A model generated the notes under the pieces. That model saw only the letters and a list, made by a program, of their open reading frames with translations. It was not told the DNA's origin and did not search any database. A stretch of 64,000 nt of DNA, from positions 310,001-374,000 of the forward strand of contig JAJCYT010000031.1 in assembly GCA_029262795.1 (NCBI GenBank). The letters are read 5' to 3'. This DNA comes from Candidatus Fraserbacteria bacterium (GTDB lineage Bacteria; Bipolaricaulota; Bipolaricaulia; RBG-16-55-9; JAJCYT01). Shown in pieces: positions 8,182 through 18,924 of this stretch. Numbering within the stretch: position 1 is the first letter of the stretch; every line of letters starts with the position of its first letter. A program made the translations under genes and the position numbers.

Positions 8182-10089
8182 TTAAGTTGTTTTGCCTGAA
8201 GATTGATCTTTCAATTCTTCTACATGCAATGCCGCATAGATGTGTTCTGCCACCAGTTTAGAAACCCCTTTGACGGCATGAATTTCTTCAATTGTTGCTT
8301 TTTTGATTTGAGTCACTGACCCAAAATGCTGAATCAATGCAGCTCGTCGTTTGTCGCCCACGCCTGGAATGTCATCCAATGCGGAGTGAACGGTGCGGCG
8401 TTGACGCAGGGAACGGTGGTAGGTCACGCCGAATCGATGGGCTTCATCTCGGATGTGTTGTAATAAGTAGAGCGCTTCACTGTCGCGTGGGAGCCAGATG
8501 GCTTTGGATTGTCCGGGTTGAAAAATTTCCTCTTGGCGTTTGGCCAGACCAACGATTGGAAGGTCTTCCAGGTTGAGTTTTTTCAGCACTTTAACTGTCG
8601 CGCTAAGTTGACCTTTGCCGCCGTCAATGACGATCAGGTCAGGGAATTTTGCGAACTTAATGGCGGGTGGCGTGCTGCCATTTTGAGATTTAAGCGAATC
8701 CTGTTCGATCAATCCACGCTTCAGGCGACGCTCCAGCATCTCGGCCATCATGGCGTAGTCGTTGGCCCCTTCGACGGTTTTGATTTTGAAACGGCGATAG
8801 TCTGTTTTCTTGGGCACCCCGCCTTCAAACACAGTCATGGCCCCAACGGCATCTGTGCCCTGAATGTTGGAAATGTCATAACACTCAATGCGTTCGGGCA
8901 GTCGCGGCAGGAAAAGTTCCTGTTGCAGTTCGACCAACGCTTGCTCGCGGCGCGTTCGTTTTTGCATTTGGTTCTGCTTTTCAAATAAAGCAAGTTCTGC
9001 ATTGCGCATGGCCAGATCAATTAATTTATGCTTTGAGCCGCGTTGTGGCACCAGGAATTGAACTTTCTGACCCAGCCTCTTGGTGAGCCAGTTTTCGATC
9101 CATTCACTTTGTTCCAGAGCTTCAGGCAACAGGATTTCTTTGGGGATAATGGATGCTTCGGTGTAGAACTGAGTGAGGAAAGCGTGAAGCACTTCGCCTG
9201 GTGTAGACCCTTCAGGCACATCCATAAAAATGTGTTCACGACCTTTGATGTCCCCATCACGCACAAAAAACACCTGGATGGCACACGTTCCATTCTCAGA
9301 TGCCATGCCGATGACATCACGCGAGACGAGGTTGGAAGCGTTGTACGCTTTGTGTTGTCCAATCAATCTTTGCAGAGATTCCATCATGTCGCGCAACTTG
9401 GCGGCGCGTTCAAATTGCAGGGCTTCGGCGGCTTCGTGCATTTCGGTTTCCAGTGGTGCGACCACGCTTCGATGTTTTCCTGAGAGAAATTCACCGAGCT
9501 GTTGGGCGGTTTTGCCATACGCTTCGGGAGACACTCTCAGCACACACGGTGCTGAGCATTCCTTGATGAAAAAATCCAGACAAGGACGCTGCCGTGTCTG
9601 TTTGCTGTTGATCTTGTCATTGCAGGTACGAATGGGGAAAAATCTTCTTAATGTATTCAACGTTTCTCGCATCAACTGCGCATTGGTGTAGGGGCCAAAA
9701 TAACGTGCCCCATCTCGAAGCACACGGCGCGTGATCATCAATCTGGGATATTTTTCCTTGAGAGTGATTTTTAAATAAGGAAATCGTTTGTCATCTTTGA
9801 GCAGCACGTTGAAGCGTGGTCGATAGCTTTTGATCAACTGTTCTTCCAGTACCAATGCTTCCACTTCAGAACGGGTGACGATGGTTTCCAAATCGTCAAT
9901 CAGTTGCGAGAGCATGAACACTTTGTGATCGTTCTGTTGGTGATATTTTTGAAAATAGGAACGCACACGTTCTTTTAAACGCAAGGCTTTTCCCACATAA
10001 ATAACCGTGCCATCGGCGTCACGCATCAGATAAACGCCAGGCAACAAGGGGAGTTTTTTTGCTTTTTCCAGCACGGATGCTTTGCTCAT
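8182..10089 (-). CDS. uvrC: Excinuclease ABC subunit C
   Basis: 635 aa; GIY-YIG start LPLLPGVYLMRDADGTVIYVGKA; UvrC RNase H-like and HhH C-terminus. Confidence 0.98.
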   Translation of the reverse strand: MSKASVLEKAKKLPLLPGVYLMRDADGTVIYVGKALRLKERVRSYFQKYHQQNDHKVFMLSQLIDDLETIVTRSEVEALVLEEQLIKSYRPRFNVLLKDDKRFPYLKITLKEKYPRLMITRRVLRDGARYFGPYTNAQLMRETLNTLRRFFPIRTCNDKINSKQTRQRPCLDFFIKECSAPCVLRVSPEAYGKTAQQLGEFLSGKHRSVVAPLETEMHEAAEALQFERAAKLRDMMESLQRLIGQHKAYNASNLVSRDVIGMASENGTCAIQVFFVRDGDIKGREHIFMDVPEGSTPGEVLHAFLTQFYTEASIIPKEILLPEALEQSEWIENWLTKRLGQKVQFLVPQRGSKHKLIDLAMRNAELALFEKQNQMQKRTRREQALVELQQELFLPRLPERIECYDISNIQGTDAVGAMTVFEGGVPKKTDYRRFKIKTVEGANDYAMMAEMLERRLKRGLIEQDSLKSQNGSTPPAIKFAKFPDLIVIDGGKGQLSATVKVLKKLNLEDLPIVGLAKRQEEIFQPGQSKAIWLPRDSEALYLLQHIRDEAHRFGVTYHRSLRQRRTVHSALDDIPGVGDKRRAALIQHFGSVTQIKKATIEEIHAVKGVSKLVAEHIYAALHVEELKDQSSGKTT

Positions 10090-10277
10090 GGCTTCTCAGC
10101 TTATGAATTGAACTTTGGTTTGACAAGCAAAAAACTTCATCCTCAAAATGTTTTGTGGGTTATAGAACCAGCTGATGATTTTCAGGCACTCTTGAGAGAG
10201 TGAAAATGGCCTCGAAAAATTGATGTAAAAAAAGTACAATAAATTACTAAAAAAACAGCTTACACACTCAGGAGAGG

Positions 10278-11555
10278 ATGACTTTGAAACGACGTCTACC
10301 CCTAATAATATTTGCTTTGGTTGGTGCAGTGCTGCTGACCTCTTGCGCATTTGAACCGTTTGCGAAAATTCCATTTTCGGTAAAACTGACAACCGCTGTT
10401 AATTTGCCAATTGCAGGCGAACCCACAGAATTAATTACGGCCGATTTTAATGGCGATGGCCATTTGGATTTGGTCACTCTGCATTTGTTTAAACGTAACA
10501 TCGTGTTTCATGCAGGGGATGGTTTGGGTGGGTTTGAATCGCAAAGCCCCATTGTGTTTAACCCCGATCCCATTATGTATCGCATCGCAGACATCAATGG
10601 CGATGATTTAAGCGATTTGCTGGTATTGGTTGATGAATCATACGAGATGGCGATGTTGCTGGGCAGTGAAGAATTTGGCCTGGTACTGTCTACCACCGTG
10701 CCATTGGTTCACGAAAGCCTTGAGGAAGAAACCGAACAAACAATGTCTGGTTTAGAAAATGTTACACCAGAGCATGGCGGTTTTGGCGAGCAGGGCCGAT
10801 TACACTCCTTCACCTACGGCGATTACGATGATGATGGTAACTTGGATTTTGTAATCGGTTATCAGGACGGCGAAGTCGAGTTGTTTAAAGGCAATGGCGA
10901 CAAAACGTTTGAGGTCACTGAAAAAATCGATACCGAACTTGAATTGCCGGAATTGGAAAGCCTTGATCTCAACAACGACAACTTTGATGATTTGATTGTG
11001 TTTGGCAATTTGGAATCCCTGTTGGAACCAGGCCAGGTGGATGGCAGCAAAATCACCATTTATTATGGCAGTGCCAACGGATTTTCTGAAGAAGAGGACA
11101 TGATCGTACGCGTTACTTCCGGTACCGTTGGCAGCCTGATGGTGCATGATTTTGACCGCGATGGATTTGAAGACCTTGTGGTCGGCTTCTCTGGCAATGG
11201 GACCGTGTCCGTGATCCCCAACAGCGGTATTGGGTCGTTTGACGATATGAAAAATTATCTGGTCAAAACTGCTTCAGGCATTTCTCTTGCCGATATGGAC
11301 AATGATGGTGATAATGATTTAATTATCAGCCAATCACGCGGAGAGTTTAATACGGGCGTGGTGCAGGTGTTTCTCAATGCGGGCGATTATCGTCTGCGTG
11401 CGCCTGAGAGCTTTGAAGTTCGCATCGGGCCAAGATCCCTGGTCAGTGGTGATTTTAACGAAGATGGTCTGCCCGATATTGCGGTGATCAATCAGTTTAG
11501 TTCGGATTTGAGTTTGATTTTTAATGAAACCGGTTCAGCCGAATTAGACAACTAA
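10278..11555 (+). CDS. FG-GAP/VCBS-repeat lipoprotein
   Basis: Lipobox LLTSC; repeated DFNGDGHLDLV, DYDDDGNLDFVIG, DMDNDGDNDLII, DFNEDGLPDIAVIN. Confidence 0.85.
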   Translation: MTLKRRLPLIIFALVGAVLLTSCAFEPFAKIPFSVKLTTAVNLPIAGEPTELITADFNGDGHLDLVTLHLFKRNIVFHAGDGLGGFESQSPIVFNPDPIMYRIADINGDDLSDLLVLVDESYEMAMLLGSEEFGLVLSTTVPLVHESLEEETEQTMSGLENVTPEHGGFGEQGRLHSFTYGDYDDDGNLDFVIGYQDGEVELFKGNGDKTFEVTEKIDTELELPELESLDLNNDNFDDLIVFGNLESLLEPGQVDGSKITIYYGSANGFSEEEDMIVRVTSGTVGSLMVHDFDRDGFEDLVVGFSGNGTVSVIPNSGIGSFDDMKNYLVKTASGISLADMDNDGDNDLIISQSRGEFNTGVVQVFLNAGDYRLRAPESFEVRIGPRSLVSGDFNEDGLPDIAVINQFSSDLSLIFNETGSAELDN

Positions 11556-11582
11556 AGTATTTAGAATAAATCTTTCGTTTAG

Positions 11583-11616
11583 AAAAAGGGGAGGCGCAAT
11601 TGCGCCTCCCCTTTTT
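11583..11616. terminator. Bidirectional terminator between convergent genes
   Basis: Perfect 34-bp palindrome AAAAAGGGGAGGCGCAATTGCGCCTCCCCTTTTT. Confidence 0.9.
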
Positions 11617-11623
11617 TAATTGA

Positions 11624-12526
11624 TCAAGTAGACAGGGACAACACGTAAGGCAAGGTTGGGCCACCAATTTTGATGGTCAACACCAGGAACACAAACCCCG
11701 GCACAGGGCCACCACCAACGGTGGTGAATGGTGCCAAAGCTGCAGGACGGTCACAACTCACGGACAAACCGCCAATCCCCAGGAATGTTGGAGACAGAGA
11801 CAAGCAGAAGCCGCCACCAATCACCATCAACACCATGTTGGCGTTGGGCTGATCGTAGGTGACGCTTGCACGAAGCTGACCAGGTGCGCTGACCCAAACG
11901 GCAGAAGCCTGGAAGCCGGGCGCCAAAGCACCCAAAATCAAAGGATCGTCAACGTTGCCTAATTTAGGATTGGCCTGGCTGCCCTGAACGTCCACCTGGG
12001 CGCCGCGGGACTGCAACGTGGCAATGGCTTGATCAGGTGTCAGTCCCTGAAGGCCGGACACTTCGGCTGGTACAGGCACGTCGGTGTTGTTTGGTACTTC
12101 AGTTTGGCCGCCACCTTGTGTGCCACCGCCGGTTCGGTAGGAAGCACTAATGCATTGCGTAGTGGCTGTGCTGTTGGCTTCCACGGTCAAGTTGTAAGGC
12201 TGGCCGCCTTCTGTACCAGCAAGCTGAACAGAGGTTGGGACAACATCAGAATTGCCTGTTTCATCAAACGGGAATTCCACGGTTTGGCCGCTAGGCACAT
12301 TTGTGGCTGGAATTTTTAATTCCAATTTGGCCAGCGTGCTGCCATCCACCCAGCTAAGTTGAGCGACATTCACAGTGACACTGCACTGATTGGACACAAA
12401 TAATGTTGGATTATTTGACTGGGTTTGAACGCCTGTGGTTGAAGCTTGCGGCAGTGCATCACCTGTGGGTAGCAAACCAACTGCCAGCACTGCGATCAGT
12501 GCTGCAATACTAAAAAATCTCCTCAT
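11624..12526 (-). CDS. Secreted hypothetical protein
   Basis: Signal peptide MRRFFSIAALIAVLAVGLLPTGDALPQ; PASTA-like segment VSGLQGLTPDQAIATLQSRGAQVDV. Confidence 0.6.
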   Translation of the reverse strand: MRRFFSIAALIAVLAVGLLPTGDALPQASTTGVQTQSNNPTLFVSNQCSVTVNVAQLSWVDGSTLAKLELKIPATNVPSGQTVEFPFDETGNSDVVPTSVQLAGTEGGQPYNLTVEANSTATTQCISASYRTGGGTQGGGQTEVPNNTDVPVPAEVSGLQGLTPDQAIATLQSRGAQVDVQGSQANPKLGNVDDPLILGALAPGFQASAVWVSAPGQLRASVTYDQPNANMVLMVIGGGFCLSLSPTFLGIGGLSVSCDRPAALAPFTTVGGGPVPGFVFLVLTIKIGGPTLPYVLSLST

Positions 12527-12737
12527 TTTTGAAGACTCCTTTCGCGACATGCGTGTAAAACTTAAAGATTTTGGTGTTATGCTTAGATAAATCTGAAGCA
12601 GTCACCCCCTCTATTTTTGAACAGTGCCATAAATATCATAGCGGAATGTGCAGAATTTGTTAATTCCTAAAACCTCTAAATAAGGTTTGAATCATTTTTA
12701 GGTTGATTTCAATCCTATGTGCTGAGTAAGCTGAGGT

Positions 12738-13727
12738 ATGAAAGCAGCAAGCATTTTTGGGGCAGGGAGTTGGGGCACGGCGATTGCATATTTACTGGCC
12801 TCACAACAGCGAGACGTGTGTTTATGGGGGCGGGATCAGATTGTTGTTGATGAGATCAACCAAACCCATTGCAACAAAGATTATCTTGAAAAAACAATCC
12901 TGCCTCAAAACGTGAAAGCCACCACAAATATTGAACAAGCAGCATCATTTTCAGGGGTTTGGATTATTGCTGTGCCTTCTTTTGCGTTAAGAAGGATTTC
13001 AGAGCAACTTCAGCCGTTTTGCAATACAAACACGATCGTCATCAATCTGGCCAAAGGATTGGAATCCGACACCCTCAAAACGATGTCTCAAGTGATGGCC
13101 GAAGTGCTTCCAACGGCGTTGGTTTACACGCTGTCGGGGCCGAGCCATGCCGAGGAAGTGGGGTTGGATTTTCCCACCTCTGTGGTGCTGGCAGGCGAAG
13201 ATATAGAGACTGGCAAACAGCTTCAGGAAATATTTAAGACCAAACGATTCCGCCCCTATCTCAGCCAGGATTTGCTGGGAGTGGAATACGCAGGCACCAC
13301 CAAAAATGTGATTGCATTGGTGTCCGGCATTGTGGATGGCCTCGGCTTTGGAGACAATGCCAAAGGCGCGTTGATTTCACGCGGCCTGGCCGAAATGGTT
13401 CGCCTAGGCATAGTATTAGGCACACAACCTGAAACCTGGTTTGGCCTCAGTGGGTTGGGTGATTTGGTCACCACCTGCGCCTCGCAACACAGCCGCAATC
13501 GTTTTGTGGGCGAGCAATTGGGCAAAGGACGATCACTTGATGACATCATCGAATCCATGAACATGGTGGCCGAAGGTGTGCTTGCAACCAAAACTGTCTA
13601 TACACTGGCAAAAACGCATGATATTGAGATGCCGATCACAAAGGCTTGTTACGAAGTGCTTTATGAAAACGCTTCACCACTGGAAAAATTGACTGAACTG
13701 ATGACACGACAACTCAAGATGGAATAA
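12738..13727 (+). CDS. gpsA: Glycerol-3-phosphate dehydrogenase (NAD(P)+)
   Basis: GAGSWGTAIAYLLA; SGPSHAEEV; GxxTKNVIAL; GLGDLVTTCASQHSRNR. Confidence 0.97.
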   Translation: MKAASIFGAGSWGTAIAYLLASQQRDVCLWGRDQIVVDEINQTHCNKDYLEKTILPQNVKATTNIEQAASFSGVWIIAVPSFALRRISEQLQPFCNTNTIVINLAKGLESDTLKTMSQVMAEVLPTALVYTLSGPSHAEEVGLDFPTSVVLAGEDIETGKQLQEIFKTKRFRPYLSQDLLGVEYAGTTKNVIALVSGIVDGLGFGDNAKGALISRGLAEMVRLGIVLGTQPETWFGLSGLGDLVTTCASQHSRNRFVGEQLGKGRSLDDIIESMNMVAEGVLATKTVYTLAKTHDIEMPITKACYEVLYENASPLEKLTELMTRQLKME

Positions 13728-13739
13728 CTCGGAGGGACC

Positions 13740-14810
13740 ATGACACTCAAAAAAACACCACTGCACGGACGACATCAAGCATTGGAAGCAAGACTGGTTG
13801 ATTTTGCAGGATTTGAGATGCCTGTTTTATACAAAGGTATTTTGGAAGAACACGCCGCCGTGCGAAATGAAGTTGGTGTTTTTGATGTGTCACACATGGG
13901 CGAAATGACAGTCAAAGGCCCTCAAGCTCTTGAATTTTTGGAGTATCTGGTTCCCAACAATGTGAGTCGATTAGACACCTATCAAGTGCTTTACACCTGC
14001 ATGTGCTATCCAGATGGCGGCACGGTGGATGATTTGTTGATTTATAAAATGTTGGATCATTATTTGTTGGTCATCAATGCTGGTAATACGGACAAAGATG
14101 TGGAATGGATTCAGCAACAAGCAGCTAACTTTGATGTTGAGGCAAAAAATGTCGGCGCTGAGTTTTCTCAGTTGGCACTTCAGGGGCCGAAAGCAGATGA
14201 AGTGCTATCAAAAATTGTCGATACAGACTTGGCTTCATTGAAATATTTTTGGTCACAGGAAGTGGAACTCTTTGGCGAAAAGGTGTTGGTTTCAAGAACA
14301 GGCTATACCGGCGAAAACGGTTTTGAAATCTACGGTTCTCCCGAATTTGGTGTCAAACTCTGGGATGTATTGATGGATGCAGGCGTACACCCAATTGGTT
14401 TGGGGGCGCGAGATTCACTTCGCTTTGAAGCCTGCTTGTCGCTTTACGGACATGAACTGGAAAGAGATATTTCTCCGGTTGAAGCTGGCCTGGGATGGAC
14501 GGTTAAAGACAAGCCCAACAACTACATCGCAAAAGACATTCTTTTGGAGCAAAAACAAAATCCACCGCGTCATTTGATCGGCCTGAAAATGCTTGATCCT
14601 GGGGTGGCTCGACAAGGATATCCTGTGATTCACGGCGGGCAGGAAATTGGGTTTATCACCAGTGGCATGAAGGCGCCTGCATTGGATTCATTCCTGGCAT
14701 TGGCATTGGTGAATCAGGATGTTGAAGTGGGGGCAACCGTTCAAGTAGAGATTCGTGGCGCACACAAGCAGATGGAATGTATCAAGATGCCATTTTACAA
14801 GCGCTCATAA
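13740..14810 (+). CDS. gcvT: Glycine cleavage system T protein (aminomethyltransferase)
   Basis: 356 aa; [73 protein letters not shown]. Confidence 0.97.
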   Translation: MTLKKTPLHGRHQALEARLVDFAGFEMPVLYKGILEEHAAVRNEVGVFDVSHMGEMTVKGPQALEFLEYLVPNNVSRLDTYQVLYTCMCYPDGGTVDDLLIYKMLDHYLLVINAGNTDKDVEWIQQQAANFDVEAKNVGAEFSQLALQGPKADEVLSKIVDTDLASLKYFWSQEVELFGEKVLVSRTGYTGENGFEIYGSPEFGVKLWDVLMDAGVHPIGLGARDSLRFEACLSLYGHELERDISPVEAGLGWTVKDKPNNYIAKDILLEQKQNPPRHLIGLKMLDPGVARQGYPVIHGGQEIGFITSGMKAPALDSFLALALVNQDVEVGATVQVEIRGAHKQMECIKMPFYKRS

Positions 14811-15644
14811 AAGCAGGGTGGAAATGCCCTTCCAGATCATGTTTAAACCGGAAAAAGCCAGCACCACGCCAAAGGCTTGACGCAGACGTTTGCGTGGGAT
14901 TTTCATGGCCAATCGAGTGCCAATCTGCGCGCCAAAGATGATGCCGATGGCAAGCAGGCCCATAAACTGAAAGATGATATTGGCCGACTGCCAATGCTTG
15001 AAAGAAGCTATAAATGCAGAAGGCACCATCACAAACAAGCTGGTGGCAACGGCGTAGAGCATGTCCACATTTAGAAAAATGGCCATGGCAGGCACCATCA
15101 AAATACCACTCCCCACACCAAAGAATCCTGATGCGATGCCTGCAATCGTTCCGATTAAAATGATTTTAATGGGGCTGTAAGTCTGATTTTGTGATTCTGT
15201 TTTTTCTTCGGTCTTAGAAGGTTTTTTGAAAATATTAACGACTTCTTTCGGCTCTCGACCGGACACCATCATCAAAGCTGGATACATCAACAAAACACCA
15301 AACGCCAAGGCCAGCCCTTCGCTCGATATAAAATCGGTCAGCCATGCGCCAAGCACTGCACCGACAATGACGGTGGGCATCATCATAAAAGCGAGTTTGT
15401 AGTCGATGACTTTTTTTCGCCCGTAGTTGATCGAACTGACAATGCCAGTGACCACAACAGTCGCAAGAGAAGTGCCAACAGCTTGTTGTGTTTCCGGCAC
15501 AAAAAAGAAAGACAAAAGCGGCACCATCATGATGCCGCCACCCACACCAATCATGCTGGAAATCGTGCCAATCAACACGCCTGACACAATTAAAATGCCA
15601 ATGCTTAAAGGATCCATATAGGTGTCGATCATACGTTGCATCAA
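14805..15644 (-). CDS. TauE/SafE family sulfite exporter-like permease
   Basis: GxxxGTISSMIGVGGGIMMVPLL and second half GIASGFFGVGSGILMVPAM; polytopic. Confidence 0.9.
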   Translation of the reverse strand: MMQRMIDTYMDPLSIGILIVSGVLIGTISSMIGVGGGIMMVPLLSFFFVPETQQAVGTSLATVVVTGIVSSINYGRKKVIDYKLAFMMMPTVIVGAVLGAWLTDFISSEGLALAFGVLLMYPALMMVSGREPKEVVNIFKKPSKTEEKTESQNQTYSPIKIILIGTIAGIASGFFGVGSGILMVPAMAIFLNVDMLYAVATSLFVMVPSAFIASFKHWQSANIIFQFMGLLAIGIIFGAQIGTRLAMKIPRKRLRQAFGVVLAFSGLNMIWKGISTLLL

Positions 15645-15765
15645 AAAAATTCACAAACGGTGATCCTCACCAAACCCTCATCATGTTTCCATGGACAACC
15701 CACTTGTATCAGATACCATGAAATTATCCGGGAATTTTTTGAGACCATTTTTGGAGGGTCCACCC

Positions 15766-16590
15766 ATGTCCAACATGAAAAAGAATTTACCACTCATCAT
15801 CATCTCTGCCGTAGTCCTTTTGGCAGTAGGTGCAACGGGTGCGTGGTATTACGGCAATCAGTTGGTGGCTTCTGAGGCATTTACGCTTGAAGAAGTGATG
15901 GAAAATCAAACCACCAGCGAATCACAAACCGAAGCGGTCAACGAAACAGAAATTGCCAGCACCACTGATCCTGTGATCGCAGAAGCAGTGGAAACCGTCG
16001 AATCAGTATCCGAACCCGTGCCAGAAGTTATTACGGAATCAGAAGTTGTTGAAGAAATGCTTGAGGATGAACCTGAAGCCATTGATCTTAGCGAAGGTTT
16101 TGGCCTCATCAATTTTGCGGGTCGAAACGGGTTTGGCCTTGCCAATGGCACGTTTCACGATTGGACCTTCACTCGTGTTGAGGTAAACGGTGATGCGCTT
16201 GCTTCAAGCGTTGTTGAACTCGAAGTGGATTTAACCAGCCTCGATACTCGAAACACGCGTCGTGACAACCACCTGAAATCAGACGATTTTTTTGATGTGG
16301 TCAATTTTCCAACAGCAACGTTGAAGTTCTACAACTTCGCTGCTCAAAATGTCACTGACGATGGCCTTGGCCTCTACACCGCGACTTTGGATTTCAACTT
16401 GCATGGCGTGACCAAGACTTATGAAGTGGAATTCAAAATGCTGGCAACAGCCATGATTCAGGTGGAAGGTAGTTTGGAAGTCAATCGCCTGGATTTTGGT
16501 GTGGGGGAGCCACACAATGGATTTGATCCAACCTCACCCGAAAACAAAATTCAACTCATTTTTTCTGCAACCATTCCAGCTAATTTATAG
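15766..16590 (+). CDS. YceI-like domain protein with N-terminal TM and acidic Ser/Thr/Glu-rich linker
   Basis: C-terminal LDTRNTRRDNHLKSDDFFDVVNFPTATLKF...LDFNLHGVTKTYEVEF; SD GGAGGG before ATG 15766. Confidence 0.85.
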   Translation: MSNMKKNLPLIIISAVVLLAVGATGAWYYGNQLVASEAFTLEEVMENQTTSESQTEAVNETEIASTTDPVIAEAVETVESVSEPVPEVITESEVVEEMLEDEPEAIDLSEGFGLINFAGRNGFGLANGTFHDWTFTRVEVNGDALASSVVELEVDLTSLDTRNTRRDNHLKSDDFFDVVNFPTATLKFYNFAAQNVTDDGLGLYTATLDFNLHGVTKTYEVEFKMLATAMIQVEGSLEVNRLDFGVGEPHNGFDPTSPENKIQLIFSATIPANL

Positions 16591-16603
16591 TGTCTGAAAA
16601 AGA

Positions 16604-16630
16604 AAAGGGATCGGTTTTACCGATCCCTTT
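16604..16630 (-). terminator. Terminator of tmRNA
   Basis: 12-bp perfect stem AAAGGGATCGGT/ACCGATCCCTTT; minus-direction tail TTTTCTTTTT. Confidence 0.8.
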
Positions 16631-16642
16631 CAATCATTGACG

Positions 16643-17012
16643 TGGTGGAGGTGGCGGGACTCGAACCCGCGTCCGAAAGTGCATCCACTCGGCATCTACA
16701 AGCTTAGTTCTGTGTTTTATCCTAAGGCCTACAACTCCCACAGAACAGGATTTGTAGGCCCGGTCCTTCTAAAATGTCCCCACCTCCCCGAAGGCGTGGA
16801 AGATAAGTAAGCGCCTATTTTCGATGTCTCATAGCGCCTTAGGCGCAGCAGTCACTATGAAACAGCTCACTTTCTGCTTAAGACTAGCTTAAGGAAGGAG
16901 CGGCGAACGCTAATTCGTTGCCAATTATAAGTGTGATTGTGGATTAACGAGCAAACAATCAAGCTCGACTTGCAGCCTCGATTCAACAAATCCGTCGAAG
17001 CCAAGCACCCCC
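16643..17012 (-). ncRNA. ssrA: tmRNA (transfer-messenger RNA)
   Basis: Minus strand 5' GGGGGTGCTTGGCTTCGACGG ... 3' CGGGTTCGAGTCCCGCCACCTCCACCA; acceptor ends pair; tag frame GNELAFAAPSLS followed by TAG. Confidence 0.93.
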
Positions 17013-17039
17013 ATGTCAAAGAACAATGTGTCTCCTTAA

Positions 17040-17067
17040 AGTATATACGTTGTCCTTGAACAATCAA
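17040..17067 (-). promoter_or_regulatory. Candidate tmRNA promoter
   Basis: Minus strand TTGATT-16 bp-TATACT about 28 nt upstream of the mature 5' end. Confidence 0.4.
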
Positions 17068-17160
17068 TCCAAGATGTGCTTGAATAAGGCGACATGGTTT
17101 ACAATCAATCAGGGACATGGTGGGCTTTAAAGACACCTGAGACATGTAGAAGGAGAGGGC

Positions 17161-18924
17161 ATGTACTCTAAACAAAATTTTTCCAGTTTCATTTTGCTTT
17201 TCATCGTGGTTGTGTTTACACAATTTTCCTATGCAGAAACGTTTAACGTCAATAATTCGCAGGATGATGTTGATGTCAGTGTGGGCGATGGCGTGTGCCG
17301 TACAGGTAACAATCAATGCAGCTTGAGGGCCGCCATTCAGGAAGCCAATGCCATGCCTGGGCCAGATGTAATTCGAGTGCCTGCTGGCACATATCAGATG
17401 GTGATCAATGCGCCTGGCGAAGATTTTGCAACGGCTGGTGACTACGACATTTTGGACGATGTGCAAATTATTGGCTCAGGGCGAGAAAGCACCGTTATCA
17501 ACGGGGTGCGCCTGGATCGAATTTTTTACGTCGCGCCGCGAACAGTGGTCACAATTTCTGATATGACTTTGCAAAACGGGCTGACCCGTGGCGGTGACGG
17601 TGCCGAACAAACGGGACTGGGGCGTGGCGGCGGTTTACTGAACTTTGGTCAGACCACGCTTTCCAGTGTTGCCATTGTCAACAACATTGCCAGTGACAGT
17701 GGCGCAGGTGTTGCCAATGTAGGTGTCGATGCCATTTTGCAAATGAACGACGTTGTTTTTTCTGGCAATTCCATTGAAGTCGGGTCGTTTGGCGACAGCA
17801 GGTTGGGATCTGGTGGAGCCATCAGCAATGAAGCCCAAGCAAAGATGGTTTTGAAAAATGCCACCCTATCCAACAACACCGCAGGAAATGGTGGTGGTGG
17901 ACTCTACAACGGCTTCGACAGCGAAGTCTGGTTCAATGATGTGGCTGTGGTCAACAATTCAGCCACAGACGGTGGAGGCATTTTAAACAAAGGCACCCTC
18001 ATGCTGAACCGAGTTCTTCTGGCAAACAATTCAGCAGACAACGGGGGCGGCATTGTGAATGCAATGTTGGTGGGGGAGGGAGAAGTCCGGCCCATTTCAA
18101 TTCCATCTGCCATGTTGATGAATGTCACCATTACCAACAACCTGGCGTTTAATTTGGGCGGGGCAATTTTTAATCGAGGTGCAGTGATTGAGTTATTGCA
18201 TGTCACCATTGCCAACAACGTGGCCGAAGACAACATAGGCGGCATTTTTAGCGGGAGTTCGCAAACCACGGAAACCATTCTAAAAGGCACGCTGCTGAGC
18301 CAAAATACCAGCGGGCAAGATTCCAGCGAAAAAACCAACTGTGTGGGCGACACATTTATCTCGGCAGATTACAATTTGAGCGACGATGATACGTGCAGTA
18401 ATTTTTTAGATGAGCGATTCGACCTCAACGACATAGATGCACAACTGGATGAACTGTCCGATGAAGTTGGCAGCCTTCAAGCACATCCCCTGCTGCCAGG
18501 CAGCCCTGCAATAGATGTGATCCCTTTGGACGATTGCGATGATTACAACACCAAAGACGCCGTTGTTGTGGATCAACGTGGTGGTCAGCGTCCAAATTCG
18601 GGAGCCTGTGACATCGGTGCGTATGAAAACGGTGCATCTCCGGCAACAGAGTTGCCTGACTTTCCGGCGGATCCCATCACGCCACCGGCGCCACCCGATC
18701 CGCCTGACGAACCACCTGATGAGCCAGAAGAACCTGAAGTCATCAGCATCGAACAGGCATTGGACACCAACCAAAACGGCGTGATCGACGACAGCGAAAT
18801 CAAAATCGCCATCACTTACTGGGTTGATGAATTCGAAATCCCAGGCACAGGCGGCCAAATCATCGACGATGCAAAGGTCAAAGAACTAATTGAAATGTGG
18901 GCGTTGCAATTGCCCATCTCATGA
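17161..18924 (+). CDS. Secreted right-handed beta-helix protein (CSLRAAI-type) with C-terminal EF-hand/dockerin-like domain
   Basis: CRTGNNQCSLRAAIQEANAMPGPDVIRVPAGTYQM; repeated NNxAxxGGGIxNxG; C-terminal ALDTNQNGVIDDSEIKIAITYW...LIEMWALQLPI. Confidence 0.85.
   Translation: MYSKQNFSSFILLFIVVVFTQFSYAETFNVNNSQDDVDVSVGDGVCRTGNNQCSLRAAIQEANAMPGPDVIRVPAGTYQMVINAPGEDFATAGDYDILDDVQIIGSGRESTVINGVRLDRIFYVAPRTVVTISDMTLQNGLTRGGDGAEQTGLGRGGGLLNFGQTTLSSVAIVNNIASDSGAGVANVGVDAILQMNDVVFSGNSIEVGSFGDSRLGSGGAISNEAQAKMVLKNATLSNNTAGNGGGGLYNGFDSEVWFNDVAVVNNSATDGGGILNKGTLMLNRVLLANNSADNGGGIVNAMLVGEGEVRPISIPSAMLMNVTITNNLAFNLGGAIFNRGAVIELLHVTIANNVAEDNIGGIFSGSSQTTETILKGTLLSQNTSGQDSSEKTNCVGDTFISADYNLSDDDTCSNFLDERFDLNDIDAQLDELSDEVGSLQAHPLLPGSPAIDVIPLDDCDDYNTKDAVVVDQRGGQRPNSGACDIGAYENGASPATELPDFPADPITPPAPPDPPDEPPDEPEEPEVISIEQALDTNQNGVIDDSEIKIAITYWVDEFEIPGTGGQIIDDAKVKELIEMWALQLPIS

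Noticed and set aside
10182-10205. CACTC-TTGAGA-GAGTG dyad as operator upstream of uvrC
   Set aside because: Single small dyad, no match to a known operator (not LexA or CIRCE spacing)
16867-17466. 199-aa minus-strand ORF across the ssrA region
   Set aside because: Overlaps tmRNA and the beta-helix gene's 5' end; chance ORF
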